Source of the DNA: Gigaspora rosea
Taxonomy: Eukaryota > Glomeromycota > Glomeromycetes > Diversisporales > Gigasporaceae
Direction of reading: 5' to 3'
Length of the DNA stretch: 64,000 bases
Assembly: GCA_003550325.1 (NCBI GenBank)
Contig: QKWP01001244.1
Coordinates: forward strand, 89,442-153,441
The position numbers and the translations under genes are program-made. Below, in pieces: positions 1 through 11,189 of the stretch. The notes below the pieces were generated by a model that saw nothing but the letters and a program-made list of their open reading frames with translations, was not told where the DNA came from and ran no database searches. How positions within the stretch are numbered: position 1 is the stretch's first letter; every line of letters starts with the position of its first letter.

Positions 1-900
1 AGACTCTTCTAGTTAGAGTTTTTGTTATGTACAAATATACTAACAACAAAGTTTTCATAGGTCAGCGTTAATGAAAAAGTTGGGACTGATGATCGTCAGA
101 AAGAGTGTGTCTATTGATTTTTTATTAATGTCTTTGCTATCAGTTAAAAAATATATAAATTTAAATAAGCCATAAACATAAAATAAACTCTAAATAAATT
201 TACTAGAATATTTAAAATTTTCATTGCCAAGGTTCACTTTTACTGACCCACCTTGTGATCTAAATCCAACACAAGGATATCCTCTATGTTTTTATCACTT
301 AGCTTTGTACAAAATCTGTTTACAATCATTCAATTCTATTAATTTCGACATGCTTATTTTATAGGTCCTGCTTTAGAGTAAAATGGATTATTTAGTGGAT
401 TATTAAGCTAAATGCTCTATAGTTACGGCAAAAGCCTTTTTGCAAAAGTTAGAGGCTTTAAGCATATAATTTGTGAACAAGGTTACCTTTATACCTTTTA
501 GCTTGTGTGTAAAAGATTCTTCAATTTCGAGTCTCATCTACTTTTTTAACAAGTATTAACTTGCGTGATTATTGTGGATTAATTAAACTAGAGGTCTTGT
601 ATTATCTACTTCTTGGATTTCCAATATGAATTAGAAGCATAAAAAATTACTGAAAAATGCTAGCAAAAATGTGCACAAGAACCAATCAAATTCGAGAATC
701 AATGCATAGATTATTCTAGATCCCAATTTCCTAATTCAGTATATCCCCTGACTGTCGTATTATGATACCTCTCTATTATTTGAGTTCAAATTCAACCAAA
801 CTTCTGATATGGCTTTCGATCTGATCACGTTTATACGTGATATCATAGCTATTACACGATCATGTTTCATAGCTTTTACTTCTGTACTATTTATACTATT
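1..900. other. AT-rich intergenic, no gene seen
   Basis: No reading frame of useful length and no recognisable domain, repeat or RNA on either strand. It is AT-rich with scattered short homopolymers. Confidence 0.5.
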
Positions 901-904
901 ACAC

Positions 905-1110
905 TTTTTTTGAAATACAATATTCTCTATAAAAAAAGAAATAAAAAAAACAGAATTACATTTTCTAAAAAAAAAACAGAATTACATTTTCTAAAAAAAA
1001 AACAAAATTATATTCTCTAAAAAAAACAAAATTATATTCTTTAAAAAAAACCTACAATTACGTTCTCTAAAAAAAAACTCAATTATATTCTTTAAAAAAA
1101 AATTATTTCT
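905..1110. repeat. Minisatellite with TTCTCTAAAAAAAAC-type unit
   Basis: About six imperfect units of roughly 25 bases. Each has a TTCTCTA or TTCTTTA block, a run of 7-10 A, and an ACAAAATTATA-like block. The same unit type forms a second array at 38215-38465. Both arrays are followed by the same non-tandem body, so the array is part of a dispersed repeat. Confidence 0.75.
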
Positions 1111-1299
1111 TACTTTATATAGTCTTTCTTCTTTATAACCTCTATAATCACCTTCTATATAATCATAACACCTGTACAACAAAATTTTGAGACAATTTAT
1201 TAATAAACTTATAAAAAAAGACTTCTATATAATCATATTCTTTTATAATTACTAATTTTCTTGATACAAACTATGTGTTATAGAGAAGAAAGACTTATT

Positions 1300-1510
1300 T
1301 TTATTAGCACATTCAAATATAAGATTTATAAAAATTACCCTATTAGCATTTTTTTAAAATATACTCTTTTTGCCTATTAACTGTTTTCAAATATAACCTT
1401 TTTATCCAATATCTACTTTTCAAATTTAATCTTTTTTAAAAAAAGGTTCTATATTAGCAATTTCTCAAATATAATATTATATAACTTGTTTGGGGTTCTA
1501 TTATATACAT
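1300..1510 (+). repeat. Dispersed repeat body, copy 1
   Basis: This tract aligns with 38650-38870 in the same orientation. Shared blocks in order are TTATTAGCA, a CTTTTTGCC block, GCTGTTTTCAAATATAAC-like, CAATATCTACTTTT-like, and a TTAGCAATTTTTCAAATATA-like block. Both copies lie about 200-400 bases after the A-rich minisatellite. No coding capacity is visible. Confidence 0.65.
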
Positions 1511-1684
1511 TTCTACTTTTTTTTCCTTTAGCAATCCTTTTTTTTTTACTAGAACTAACTTCTCTTCTTTGTTAGTTACTTTTTGTTGCAAAATGGGTCT
1601 GGGCTGAACTTTGTATTTTTTTTTCTTTACATACTTTTTTTTCTTGAGCACAAATAAGTACTAGATTTTTTTTTATTTTTACTA

Positions 1685-2110
1685 GTAATTAAGGATCTGA
1701 AATATAAATTGGATAGAGCTTTGGATTCATTGTTGAAGTCTTTAGTGGCATCATTACTTGAAAATGCAAGAGCTGTTCTTTCAGATAAGTACCAGCTTTT
1801 TTTTTTCTTTTTCTTTACTTGTCTTTTTTTTTTTCTTTACAAGACATTTTTTTTAAAACTAACTTCCTTTATTTTTTTTTAGATATTTCTGCACTTAAAA
1901 TTGAAGGTCTAGATTGTTGAAACCTTCTTTAGTACGGTAGGTCTTTGTCTCTTTGGTGATATTGTTAGTGATAGATTTTGTTGTCATATTCAAGTTACTA
2001 CTTTAAGAAACTAGAGATATCTTTACCAAAGATTTATTTTGAAAGTTGCAAAGATTAAAAATACTAATAAAACTTTTGGTAACTATAATATCCTATTAGT
2101 TGGGATAAGC
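1685..2110 (+). pseudogene. TLDc-family pseudogene, tandem copy A
   Basis: This is a decayed copy of the unit that follows it. A first exon-like block (about 1690-1785) reads as a helical peptide beginning DLKYKLDRALDSLLKSL. After pyrimidine-rich intron-like sequence, a second block near 1988-2110 reads FKLLL, stop, ETRDIFTKDLF in one frame. It continues in another frame with a GNYN-type motif. These are the landmarks of a TLDc domain, an alpha/beta domain of oxidation-resistance proteins that is often fused to BTB in arbuscular mycorrhizal fungi. In-frame stops, a deletion and a frameshift make it non-functional. Relation to copy B is clear; assignment to TLDc is by motif order only. Confidence 0.55.
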
Positions 2111-2284
2111 TGGCTGGTCAATAAGTAACAGTTTTTTTAATCTTTTGGTATTGTTATTGAAAACATGAAATGGAACCAGGGGCTGTCTTTCAAATAAGTA
2201 TCAGTTTTTTCATTTTTTTACTAGTATTTTTTTTATTACTAGAACTAATTTTTTTTTTTTAGATACTTCTTTATTTAGAGAATC

Positions 2285-2778
2285 TAAGACATAAAATGGA
2301 TAAAGCTTTGGAGTTGTTATTATTGAAGTCTTTAGTGATTTCATTATTTGAGTCTGGTTTTTCAGTTAAGTACTAGCTTTTTTTTTACTAGTCTTTTTTT
2401 TTTTACAAGTTTTTTTTTTAAAATAGCTTCTTTATTTTTTAGGTATTTCTTCACTTGAAATTGAATACCTGAATTGTTGAAGCCTTCTTTAGTGGGTCTT
2501 TTATTTCTTCAGTAATATTATTGTCATTAGTAGTAGATTTTATTGCTATGTTTAAATTACTTTTTCAAAAAACTAAAGATAGTTTTACCAAAGATACATT
2601 TTGGAGATTATATAATAAACAAGCATATCTTGTTGTAGTTATAAAGATTAAAGGCACTGACGAAACTCTTGGTGATTATAATTCTATCTATTGGAATAAA
2701 CTAGTTAAAAAAGATTTTTGTAGTCTAATTTTTCATTTGGATAAATTAGTTTTTAGAATTATAAGATACAATATATAA
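2285..2778 (+). pseudogene. TLDc-domain fragment, tandem copy B
   Basis: This is the second tandem copy. A first exon-like block (about 2280-2372) encodes a helix-rich peptide containing HKMDKALELLLLKSLVISLF. The last block (2521-2778) is open for 85 codons. It contains FKLLFQKTKDSFTKDTF, then a VVVIKIKGTDETLGDYN stretch and a tryptophan a few residues on. In TLDc proteins the corresponding order is a KLLFRGSRDGF-like segment, then a VIKV..S.EILGGYNP segment, then W. The C-terminal strands of the domain are missing, and the intron-like parts are long T runs, so this is a truncated fragment rather than a working gene. The ATG at 2521 is probably not a real start; the frame is a former internal exon. 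TLDc membership is fairly clear; a role cannot be given. Confidence 0.6.
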
Positions 2779-2922
2779 TTTAAAATAAATAATTAGGTGA
2801 TTTATACTTTAAATTAGTTTGAAATTTTTTACTGATTTGAGTAAATTTAAAATTTTGTTTTAAGTATATTTTTTTTAATAATAAAATTATAGATTCATTT
2901 AATAAAATTTTAAGTAATATAA

Positions 2923-3008
2923 CTGACCAATAAAAATTGATCATATGAATTATGTGCTTTATTGATTAATTGAGTATATAATTTATATAATCAATTTTTA
3001 TTGGTCAA
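2923..3008. repeat. Short hairpin repeat
   Basis: TGACCAATAAAAATTGAT at 2924 is inverted as ATCAATTTTTATTGGTCA ending near 3005. The inverted arms are about 35 bases long around a short AT loop. Apart from this hairpin, 2779-3618 shows nothing I can name. Confidence 0.6.
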
Positions 3009-3618
3009 TCATAAGGCCACTATAGTAATGGCTTGCCATAAACTAACACCAATATTTATTCAAAAATTTTTAAAAATTTCTAAAAATTTAGTATTATATA
3101 TTTGTTATACAAAACAATTTTTACTTAATAATTAAGTTTAATTTACTTAATAAAAAATTAACTTTAATATATAGTAATTATAATAATTAATTTTTAAAAA
3201 TTACTACAGTATTTTCAGTTTGGTATAACATGCTCAATATTCTTAATTATCTTAAAAATACTATATAGAAATTTATAATTTTTTTTATATATAGTGCTAG
3301 AAGCCTATACTTAACAGATATACAAAGTATTTTAATAGTATTTCAATTGTTTAAATAGCTATAGCTTTTTATCTAAGAAGTTTTAAAAAAATCTGCTTAG
3401 TAACTTTGTAGAGCTATATCAGCTCTACATGTATGTCAAATATCTTTTCAAAATCTCATTACTATAAAGTGTTGATACATTTTGAAAATGAAATTTTATA
3501 TGTAAAATTATAAATTTATATATTAGTCATAGGACATATTCCTAATAAGTGCTGTTACTTATAAATCAAGTAAGTTGAATCATCAAATTTTATTTATAAA
3601 TTTATACAAAATTTATTT

Positions 3619-4148
3619 AATTCATGATCTGTATGCCAAACAGTAAAAATCTATATTAATATATAGAGAAAATCAATTATTGTTTATCAAATTTCTGGAA
3701 TTTTGCACTGTCAGAGCAATAACGAATTTTTTTTGCTAAGCTAACCTTCCTTCTTTACTAAACAAAAGTTGTAGAACATATTCTGATTCTAATAGTGGTA
3801 AAATCATTAAAATTGGACCAGTAGATCACAAGATATCGTTAAAACACATTTTGCAACTATATGTAAACAATAATATTGTTTATATAGAAACTCTATATGG
3901 TTGCGAAATGTTTTTTAATGATATCTTGTGACCTACTAGGCCAATTTTGATGATTTTACCACTATTAGAATCGCAAGTATGTGCTCTACAACTTTTGTTT
4001 AGTAGAGAAGGTGGTTAGCTTAGTAAAAAATTCGTTATTGCTCTGACAGTACCAGATTTCAGAAATTTGATAAATAATAATTGGTTTTCCTCAATTTTAC
4101 TATATATGGTATTATATATAGCCCTGGTTGGTATACAGATTACGAATT
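3619..4148. repeat. Near-perfect palindrome of about 530 bp (core family)
   Basis: The left arm runs from the CATGATCTGTATGCC region near 3624 through CTGTCAGAGCAATAACGAAT. It ends with the core blocks CTAATAGTGGTAAAATCATT and ACCAGTAGATCACAAGATAT. The right arm repeats all of these in reverse order and orientation, ending near GGTATACAGATTACGAATT. The loop lies near 3860-3890. Arms of about 250 bases with few mismatches suggest a foldback element or palindromic MITE. The core recurs in several other places in the window. Confidence 0.8.
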
Positions 4149-4440
4149 AAATTAAATTTAGTTAAAAATATAAATATAAATCTTTCTTTAAAACTTTAAA
4201 TATATATTCTTTAGTATTTAATAATATTTAATTTCAAAGTTTTAGTTCTTAACTTCAAGTAATTCAAAGAGAATCTTTTTTTAAAGTTGATCAATTCTTT
4301 ACTATATTTTTTAAGTCAAATGACTGCACACCCCAAGCAATAAAATGATTGGCTAAAGTAATTTTCTAAAAATATGAAAATAAAGGTTTTTTGTGTTCTA
4401 ATTAAAAGTTAAAAAGAAGGTTCTTCTGATTCTAATAGTA

Positions 4441-5196
4441 CAGTTTGACCTCTCTATAGTTACACCCCATATAGTCACATCTCTATATAAGCGCCCAATA
4501 TTGTGCAATGGACTTAAAATATAGCAAAAAAACCTCATTATAGTCACATGTCATTTATAATTACTATCACCAAAAAATTTTGATTTTTTTATTTATTTTA
4601 TTAATAAAAAACCTTATTATTGTCACCAATTTTGACTAAATATAGATTATAAAATCTAATTGGCCAATATTCATATTCATGTTTATTCAAAATATTTTAT
4701 TAAAAATTTTTAAAGGTTTGACAGCAAATAATTTTTGATGCAATAGTCCGATTTGGGTAAAACAAATACCAAAATGTTCATCTCAATTTGACAATTCTAA
4801 TGAGCTCAAGAATATTAAAATTGGTCAAATGCTCCTGAGATCGTTAAGAATTTGTATCACTTTACATATTTAAAAATTGATTAAATTTAAATATCTAAGA
4901 AAAATCTTTAATGATCTTAGCATTTTGTAATTATATTTGGATTATTTTGGACTCTTTAGAGTTGTCTCAGTGAGTCAAACACTCAGACAGTTGTTTTAAC
5001 CAAATTGGGCCACTGGATCAAGAGTTATTCACTATTCAACCATTTTAAATTTTTTAATAATTTCAAATATGCACAAATATATTACTTATTGGCCTTTGGT
5101 TATGTGTCTATGACAAGTATTTATTTATAGTCATATCTTTATACAATCATCAAAATAGGGTGTGATGGACTTGGTGATTATAGAGAGGCTAGACTG
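4441..5196. mobile_element. Tc1/mariner/pogo-type non-autonomous element, 756 bp
   Basis: The ends are CAGTTTGACCTCTCTATAGT on the left and, reversed, CAGTCTAGCCTCTCTATAAT on the right. TA dinucleotides flank both ends (4439-4440 and 5197-5198), as expected of a TA-duplicating DNA transposon. No transposase is encoded. The flanking bases join into one copy of the palindrome-core motif (CTGATTCTAATAGTAGTTAA then CAGCCCAGTGGATCTCAAGA), so the element inserted into a core-family repeat. Confidence 0.75.
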
Positions 5197-5198
5197 TA

Positions 5199-6005
5199 GT
5201 TAAATTATCAAAATCAGCCCAGTGGATCTCAAGATACTTGAGATCAAAGAAGAGAACATAAAGATTAGCAAGTTTACTATTACAGAAACTATTTATTTTT
5301 CTTTACATATGTTTTAAAAAAGTTATTTTAGTATAGTGAAAATTTTTATTAAGAAAATAATAAATTTCATTTTAAGAAACTAATATTTTTTTGAGCCAAA
5401 GAACAAATTTATTTAAAAGCCCAAAATTAATTGTAATAATAAAATTTTGTGCAAATCACGATTTTTGTTTGACAGTTTTCTAATTTAATATTTGTTTCTT
5501 TATATATATTTAGAAAAGTTTTTTATTATAGTGAAAAATTTTACTAAAAAATAATATATATAAACAGATTTTTCTACTTTTGCAACATGGTTCCCATTTG
5601 CTATTTATAATTGATTCAATTTTAGATCCTTTTGTTTTATTTTTATTTCCAAATGACTATAACCTATAATAATTTTTTGAACTTTTTAAGTATTAATTTT
5701 CTTTCTCTTTTAATAGATTTATTTTCATTAAACCCAAAATATTTATAGTTTTTCTTCTATATATTCTATATATTTTATTACAAATTCAATTTTTCTCTAT
5801 TAGACTTAATTCTATTAATATTATGCATCCCAATACTTAAAATCTCTAAATTATCATAAATTACTGTGTAAAATACCCAGGCGGTTATAACTAAAAATAG
5901 AAAAACAGGTTTATACAGGTTTTTTCTATAAAATAGCCAATAAAATTGTAATAAACTTGAAATAGATCTGGTATAAATCAAAAGAGTACCACTTAAGAAA
6001 AGTAT
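5199..6005. other. AT-rich, weak direct repeat, no gene
   Basis: Two diverged direct repeats occur at about 5302-5360 and 5499-5556. Each has CTTTACATAT- or CTTTATATAT-like sequence, then AAAAAGTT and TATAGTGAAAA. The open frame at 5778-5981 on the minus strand has no recognisable content and I do not call it a gene. Confidence 0.4.
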
Positions 6006-6009
6006 TTTT

Positions 6010-7130
6010 CATGGTAGTAATTTATAGTACTCTCTTTTCTCTCATTCTATTTTTTTGTACTATTTTCACTTTGTATTACATTTAAATCTATGAAGATGCC
6101 TATAGTGCCTTTTAGGAGTAATTAGAAACCCTTTTCTAAAATGTTTTTCTTCAATTGCTAAGAGCATTTTAATATCTTCTCTAACAGACTTGTTTGGTTA
6201 AAGTTTTTATCTTCTTTGTTTTTTTTGATTTACTAGACCTTTTTTTCAGTATAGACCCTCTTGTTCTGCTTTTCCCTCTCCTTCTATTATTGTCTTATGA
6301 TTGTTTGAGTAACTGTCTTTCTTTAGTACTTATTCCTGTTATTTTATAACTGCTACCATATTCTTTTAATAAATTTTTCTTTTGAGTTTTGTCCTCTAAA
6401 GTGTTTTTTGTTTTTTAAAACAGTTTTGCATTGTAGCAGATAATATTGTACTTTGTAGCCTTAGCTTTCTTCTTGATTAATTTAAAATATATAGTTGTTG
6501 AGCTCCATTACTATTAGTTGAAATATGCACTGTGATGGCTCCAAATTTCTTAAGTTGTTGTAACAGAAGTACTTCCTGTATATAGTATAGCAGATTTTTT
6601 ATGTGGCTTTAAACTTGGCTCTTTCTGCTAAGGCATTGAGGCAATTATTACCTTTTGTTATTCTTGACACCTTCTTATTAAATGTTAGTATTATCTACAA
6701 TTTTTCAAGTAATTCCATCTTCTATCTTGTGAAACTCTACTATAACTATTACTATCTTGTTTTTTTTGCTTTAATGTTTTAGTTTTTTACTTTAATCTTT
6801 CTGAATTTTTTTAGAACATCTATAACTTCTTTTGTAATATAATACAATAAAATGTCCTATAGTGCAAAGTCTTGTATTATATCTATATGTTTATCTTTGC
6901 TGCATATTTATATTTTCTGCACCCTTTATCTTTTTATTGGAAAAAGATATTACAATATCTTTTTTTGTAGATAGATCTGAATTCACTTCAGGCATTTCTT
7001 CTTTGTGAGTTTTGTACTAGTGTTGTTTCCTTCTCCTTTTCATTGTAATATAAACCACTCTTTTTTGCTTTTATTAACATATCAATAAGATTTAAAATTT
7101 GTTTTTCTAACTCCTCTATAGGGGGCCTCC
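6010..7130 (-). pseudogene. Decayed basic protein gene, family unknown
   Basis: Reading the minus strand from about 7127 gives a coding-like stretch, PPIEELEKQILNLIDMLIKA, followed by KKSGLYYNEKEKETTLVQNS. After a stop and frame change it continues as EVNSDLSTKKDIVISF and, farther down (about 6480-6160), as LLKEYGSSYKITGISTKERQ and a very Lys/Arg-rich region. Several in-frame stops and frameshifts interrupt it, so it is dead. Composition (Lys/Arg/Gln-rich, long helices) would fit a nucleic-acid-binding or transposon-encoded protein, but no motif settles this. It probably belongs with the minus-strand fossil at 7690-9300. Confidence 0.45.
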
Positions 7131-7283
7131 ATAAATAATGTTATGTACCCCTCATAGTAGCGTTTAACCCTTTACTATATAAAAAAAAATTTCAAAATCC
7201 ATATGTTTATATATAAAATTTTACAAAAACTCGAATATATTAAGATACAGTGATACAATTTAGATGATTTAGATACTATTCAA

Positions 7284-7530
7284 TTCATCTCAGTGAGATG
7301 AATCCAATGATACCAAAATCATATTATTTGGATTACTAGATCGAAAGATATTCACAAAAAACTTTTGGTTATATAGTAATTTTTATAAAAAAAAATATAA
7401 CCAAAGTATTTGGGCAATAAATTTTGATATAGTGATCCAAATCAAATGAAATTGGTACCATTCGTCTCCTCTTACTGAGATAAATTGAATAGTGCCAAAA
7501 TAATTAAATTTGGACTACTAGATCAGTTTT
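7284..7530. repeat. Imperfect palindrome with the shared core
   Basis: The left arm contains CATCTCAGTGAGATGAATCC, GATACCAAAATCATATTATT, ACTAGATCGAAAGATATTCA and TTTTGGTTATAT. The right arm carries their inverted counterparts, starting ATATAACCAAAGTATTTG and ending near ACTGAGATAAATTGAATAGT. A direct-orientation core fragment (AATAGTGCCAAAATAATTAA, then GACTACTAGATC) follows at about 7487-7527. This is the same family as 3619-4148, but more decayed. Confidence 0.6.
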
Positions 7531-7689
7531 TAGCCAATTTTTCTAAAAAAATTATGTTATATTTTTTTGACCCCTACTTATCAGAGAAAAGGTTATCTTT
7601 TGTCCAACTCTCTTTTGTATACCATTATTTATGGATGCCTTCTAATATAATCTGTGCACTCCTTTTTGTATTGTTAAAGCAATTTTTTT

Positions 7690-9300
7690 GCTTAAGCACT
7701 TTTAAATTTAGTTACTTTTACTTTTTTAAAACTTTCCATTTTAGCTATGTAAAGTTTTTCTTCTTTTTGTATAACTCCAAGTTGGTTCTGCTTTATAATT
7801 TTGTATGACCGTCTAATAATGAAGACTATGCCTGGATTGATAATACTAAGGAAGCTAGCAACTTGTTTATCTCTTTCTAGAATAGGCTTTTCTTGGCTTA
7901 TATTAAATTTGGCTTTCACTTTCTGGTTTTTTAAAAAGATTCTTAAAATTCTTAAAAATTCTATAATATTTTACTTGTATAGTTTTCAGATATTTTGTTG
8001 AAAGAGTGTGGCGACAAGTGTAGTTGGAGTATTGTCACTCCCTCAAGTAGTTGTAACAAAAGATACAGAGTTTGAATCCCACTAGAGACGATTTTTGAAA
8101 AATTTATCTGCATTACAGTAACCTGGACTCTGAGCTTAGATTTACAAATCTGTTTTCTGGATTACACCAACTTGCATTGGAGGCTCTAGAGCTGTGTTAT
8201 GCACAAAACTGGGCGCAAAGATCCTGGAGAGTGCAGGCGCTGTGTTATGCACAGAACCGTAGGACAAAAGGAAACCAAACTTGGTATGACCCGAGCAAAG
8301 AGGTAGTCGACTTTTGATGGTACTTAAACAGAAATCGGATAGGAACGGACCAGAAGTGGACTGACCAAAAAGCAGACTGACTGGAAGCAAACTTACGACA
8401 AAAAGGGCCTTTGGGAGGGCTCTACCAATCAGACCGCTGGAGTTGTACTGAAGGAAAAGGACATGTATTACAGAAGCATGTACCCAAGAAGAGGGAGACC
8501 ATTGGGTTTGCCAATGGCAGACCACTTCTTTCGGGTTCTCGGATTGGAAGTAGAAATATAACCGGGGGAAAGAAAGTGAGGTAGGGGTAAGGAAAGCAAC
8601 TGGAAAGAAACCAGAAGAGGAACGGGAGGAGTACCGGGGTTGGTGAACTTTGTAAGGGCATGTATCATACTATACATACTAGTAAGAAGGTAGTGGCTTG
8701 AAATACAGGCCAGGTTGTGGCAGCATTAAAAAATGGCTTGAAATATGAACCTGGTGGCGGCAGCACTACAGGTACTATTAGTGGACAAGTAAAGTGCAAA
8801 AAACAGGTTGAGTATATGAGTGGGACATATAGGATACTCTGTTGGGTTTAGGTCATAGATAAAATAGTCTAAGTTTCGGTACTTGGTAGTTGTAGTTATC
8901 CAATGCAATATATCTTGGCTGTTGTAATAATAACTATACTTAATAAAAGACCGAAGTATGACCTCACCTTGTAACTGAAAAAAAAAGATATTTTGTTGAT
9001 CTTTTAAAATCTTCTGCTTGGTGATGTTCTAATTTCTGCTATAAAAATACATGGTTGCTGTCTGTTTACAATAACTAGTTCTGTGATTTGTTTATCCTAC
9101 TTTTAAAATGCTCTAAATCTGATTTAAATATATGTTTGTTTGTTTGCTTGTTTATTTTTGGTTTTGGACTCAGTGATTAGCAGTATAGGATTTAGTCCAA
9201 TTTCTCAATTTTTTTAGTATAAGACTGATCTGTAGAAAGTTTTTAGAGAATTTAAATTTGACAAGCTTGCTATTGCTTTAGATTATTTAACTATTAAATA
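7690..9300 (-). pseudogene. Basic protein fossil split by a retroposon
   Basis: Downstream of the retroposon (7692-7919, minus) the frame reads FNISQEKPILERDKQVASFL and SIINPGIVFIIRRSYKIIKQ, then a Lys-rich tail. Upstream of the retroposon (about 9060-9000, minus) it reads EHHQAEDFKRSTKYLK when the 984 bp insert and one target duplicate are ignored. It then continues across the junction as TIQVKYYRIFKNFKNLFKKP. The continuity suggests one former exon cut by the insertion at 8002. Stops and frameshifts are frequent, and no domain is recognised. It may be the 5' part of the gene whose remains lie at 6010-7130. The unrelated plus-strand frames here are incidental. Confidence 0.45.
8002..8985 (+). 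mobile_element. SINE-like retroposon with tRNA-like head, 984 bp
   Basis: A perfect 14-base direct repeat, AGATATTTTGTTGA, flanks the element at 7988-8001 and 8986-8999. The 5' part (8005-8090) resembles a tRNA gene: GTGTAGTTGGAGTA fits a D-arm/box A region, and GAGTTTGAATCCC fits box B (GGTTCGAATCC consensus). The 3' end is a short A tail (8978-8985). The middle is much richer in G+C than its surroundings and holds a direct repeat GCTGTGTTATGCACA at 8191 and 8239. At 984 bp it is long for a SINE. It may be a composite SINE or a retroposed RNA mobilised by a LINE elsewhere. Minus-strand frames of up to 127 codons inside have no protein-like features and are not called. Confidence 0.7.
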
Positions 9301-9813
9301 ACTCTAAGTAGATTTTTGCAATTTTTTTTTAGTTACTTGTTGTATATTTACTAGAGCCAATTTATATATTTTTCCTTGTTTTAAAAAAATTTTAATTTCT
9401 ATTTATTTACAGAGGGTTAACAGAAAGTGTTCTCTAAATTTTTTTCCTTGACAGCTTTTTTTTAACTTTATATTTTGAAAAATTTGGCGTGCCCAATTAT
9501 GATTATATTATTCAATCAAATTATCAATTGTTAAGTGTTAAAAGTGACAAATATCTTTTTAACTGATTTTAACTATAATGTCCATATTTACAAAGTTAAT
9601 TAAATGATGTTATTTTGCTATATTAATATACTATATTATTTTCTAATCCATAATTTATGTATGACTAAAATTATCAAATGTATGAATTATTGCTCTCTCA
9701 TATCATATAAGCAAATATTATAAATTTGAAAAGCTTATTGTAAAAGTATTGAAATTCTTTATACTGACAAACTTAATTTCATCGTTATAGAAAAAAGTAT
9801 TATATTGATCATC

Positions 9814-9932
9814 GGTCCGTCCGGTCTAGCTCTATTCAGTCCTATTCGGTCCTGGACCGCAGACTGGTCCGGTTTTTTTTAAAAGACTGGGCAGTCTTTT
9901 AACCAGGATGGACCGGACAGACCGGACGGACC
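9814..9932. mobile_element. Small MITE/foldback, 119 bp
   Basis: Perfect 14-base terminal inverted repeats, GGTCCGTCCGGTCT at 9814-9827 and its complement at 9919-9932, enclose a second inverted pair around 9870-9900 (AAAAGACTGG/CCAGTCTTTT-like). It is CpG-rich in an AT-rich setting. No target duplication is clear. Confidence 0.65.
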
Positions 9933-10560
9933 AATTAACAGCCCTACTTGAAACTTATATTATTGCATAATTGAAATTAACAATATGATCCGTTCCCACA
10001 ACAAAACTTCAAGATTTTATTTGGCATCACTCAAATTTCAAATAAGCTAGTAAATATAACTATTTATCAGAATTTTTATATGGCATATGATTTTTACCTT
10101 GATATTCTATCAAAAAAAAAACCATCACTGGGTGTACATATAATAGAAAAACCTTTTTATCAGAATTATATTATTCATAAGCTACCACGCAGCACAGCTA
10201 CACAGCACATGCAGTGACATTAATTCTGATGATATATTCTGCCAATATTGTACACTTAGATGGTCACGTTGATTCACAGTAATACTCACTTTTCAAACAT
10301 TTCAGCAAATACTAAAGTACCAATTCGTAGCCAACCTTACCACATTAGCTAACACATGGCAAAGTGAGATAAAAGGACTCTCTGATCTCAAACTATCCCT
10401 AACTTTAATTAAATATTAAAAAAACACATAACCAGACATGCTTTAGGCATTTGCTTTTTTTAGAAAAGGACACGTCACTCTGGTTATACAGACATCTGTA
10501 TAACATTATCATAGTAAATCTTTTTATAGTTCGAACAACCTAGTCCCAACAAATAGAATT
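9933..10560. other. AT-rich intergenic, no gene seen
   Basis: No open frame, domain or obvious repeat beyond short homopolymers. Confidence 0.4.
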
Positions 10561-10565
10561 TTCTA

Positions 10566-10740
10566 GTGGCCAAATCTGAAATTTACATAATGTGGCCAAA
10601 TTTGATATTTCATTATATGCGGTCAAATTTAATATTTTCATTATATGCAGCCAAATTGATATTTTCATTATATATGGCCAAATTTGATATTTTCATATAT
10701 ATACGGCCAAATTGGCACATGCTCATTTACCAAATTACTT
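10566..10740 (+). repeat. Tandem repeat, GGCCAAATTTGATATTTTCA-type unit
   Basis: Six imperfect units of about 26-28 bases, each with a GGCCAAATT-like block, a GATATTT block and a CATTATATG-like block. A related array in the same direction (AGCCAAATTTAGTA units) follows at 11190-11310, on the other side of a hairpin element. Confidence 0.7.
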
Positions 10741-10810
10741 TAATTGATAGTCACGCCAGTTAATCGGAGATCATCTGTAGTGTAACGTGATGCAAATCAC
10801 ATGTAAAAAT

Positions 10811-11186
10811 CACTATAGTGAATGTGGCGTGCATATATATAAAAATATTTTTTACTAAGTTAACGACACATGCCCACTAATTGAAAGTTGTAGAGCTTGC
10901 GAGACACATCTAACGGTGGTTAGATCATTCAAATCGGCCCTGTGGATAGCAAGATATCGTTGAAAAACGATTGGATGACTATATAAAGTCTCTATGTAAT
11001 TTACGAGATTTTATATAGTTGTTCAATCGTTTTTTGACGATATCTTGCTATCCACTGGGCCGATTTGGATGATCTAACCACTGTTAGATGCATCTCGACG
11101 AGCTCTACTTTCAATTAGTGGGCATATATCGTTAACTTAGTAAAAAATATTTTTATATGCATGCACGCCACATTCACACTATAGTA
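10811..11186. repeat. Palindromic element of about 376 bp (core family)
   Basis: The left arm begins CACTATAGTGAATGTGGCGT. It then has TTTTTTACTAAGTTAACG, GCCCACTAATTGAAAG, TTAGATCATTCAAATCGGCC and TGTGGATAGCAAGATATCGT. The right arm mirrors all of these, ending GCCACATTCACACTATAG. The loop is near 10985-11005. The core blocks match the 3619-4148 palindrome, although the arm ends differ. Confidence 0.8.
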
Positions 11187-11189
11187 ATA

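Noticed and set aside
8005-8090. Stand-alone tRNA gene
   Set aside because: Box A/B-like sequence is present, but the arms do not give a clean cloverleaf by eye and the unit continues into a 984 bp element with target duplication. Better explained as a tRNA-derived retroposon head.
8142-8661. Minus-strand frames of 79-127 codons in a GC-rich stretch
   Set aside because: They lie wholly inside the retroposon flanked by the 14-base duplication. They overlap in several frames and have no domain or start context.
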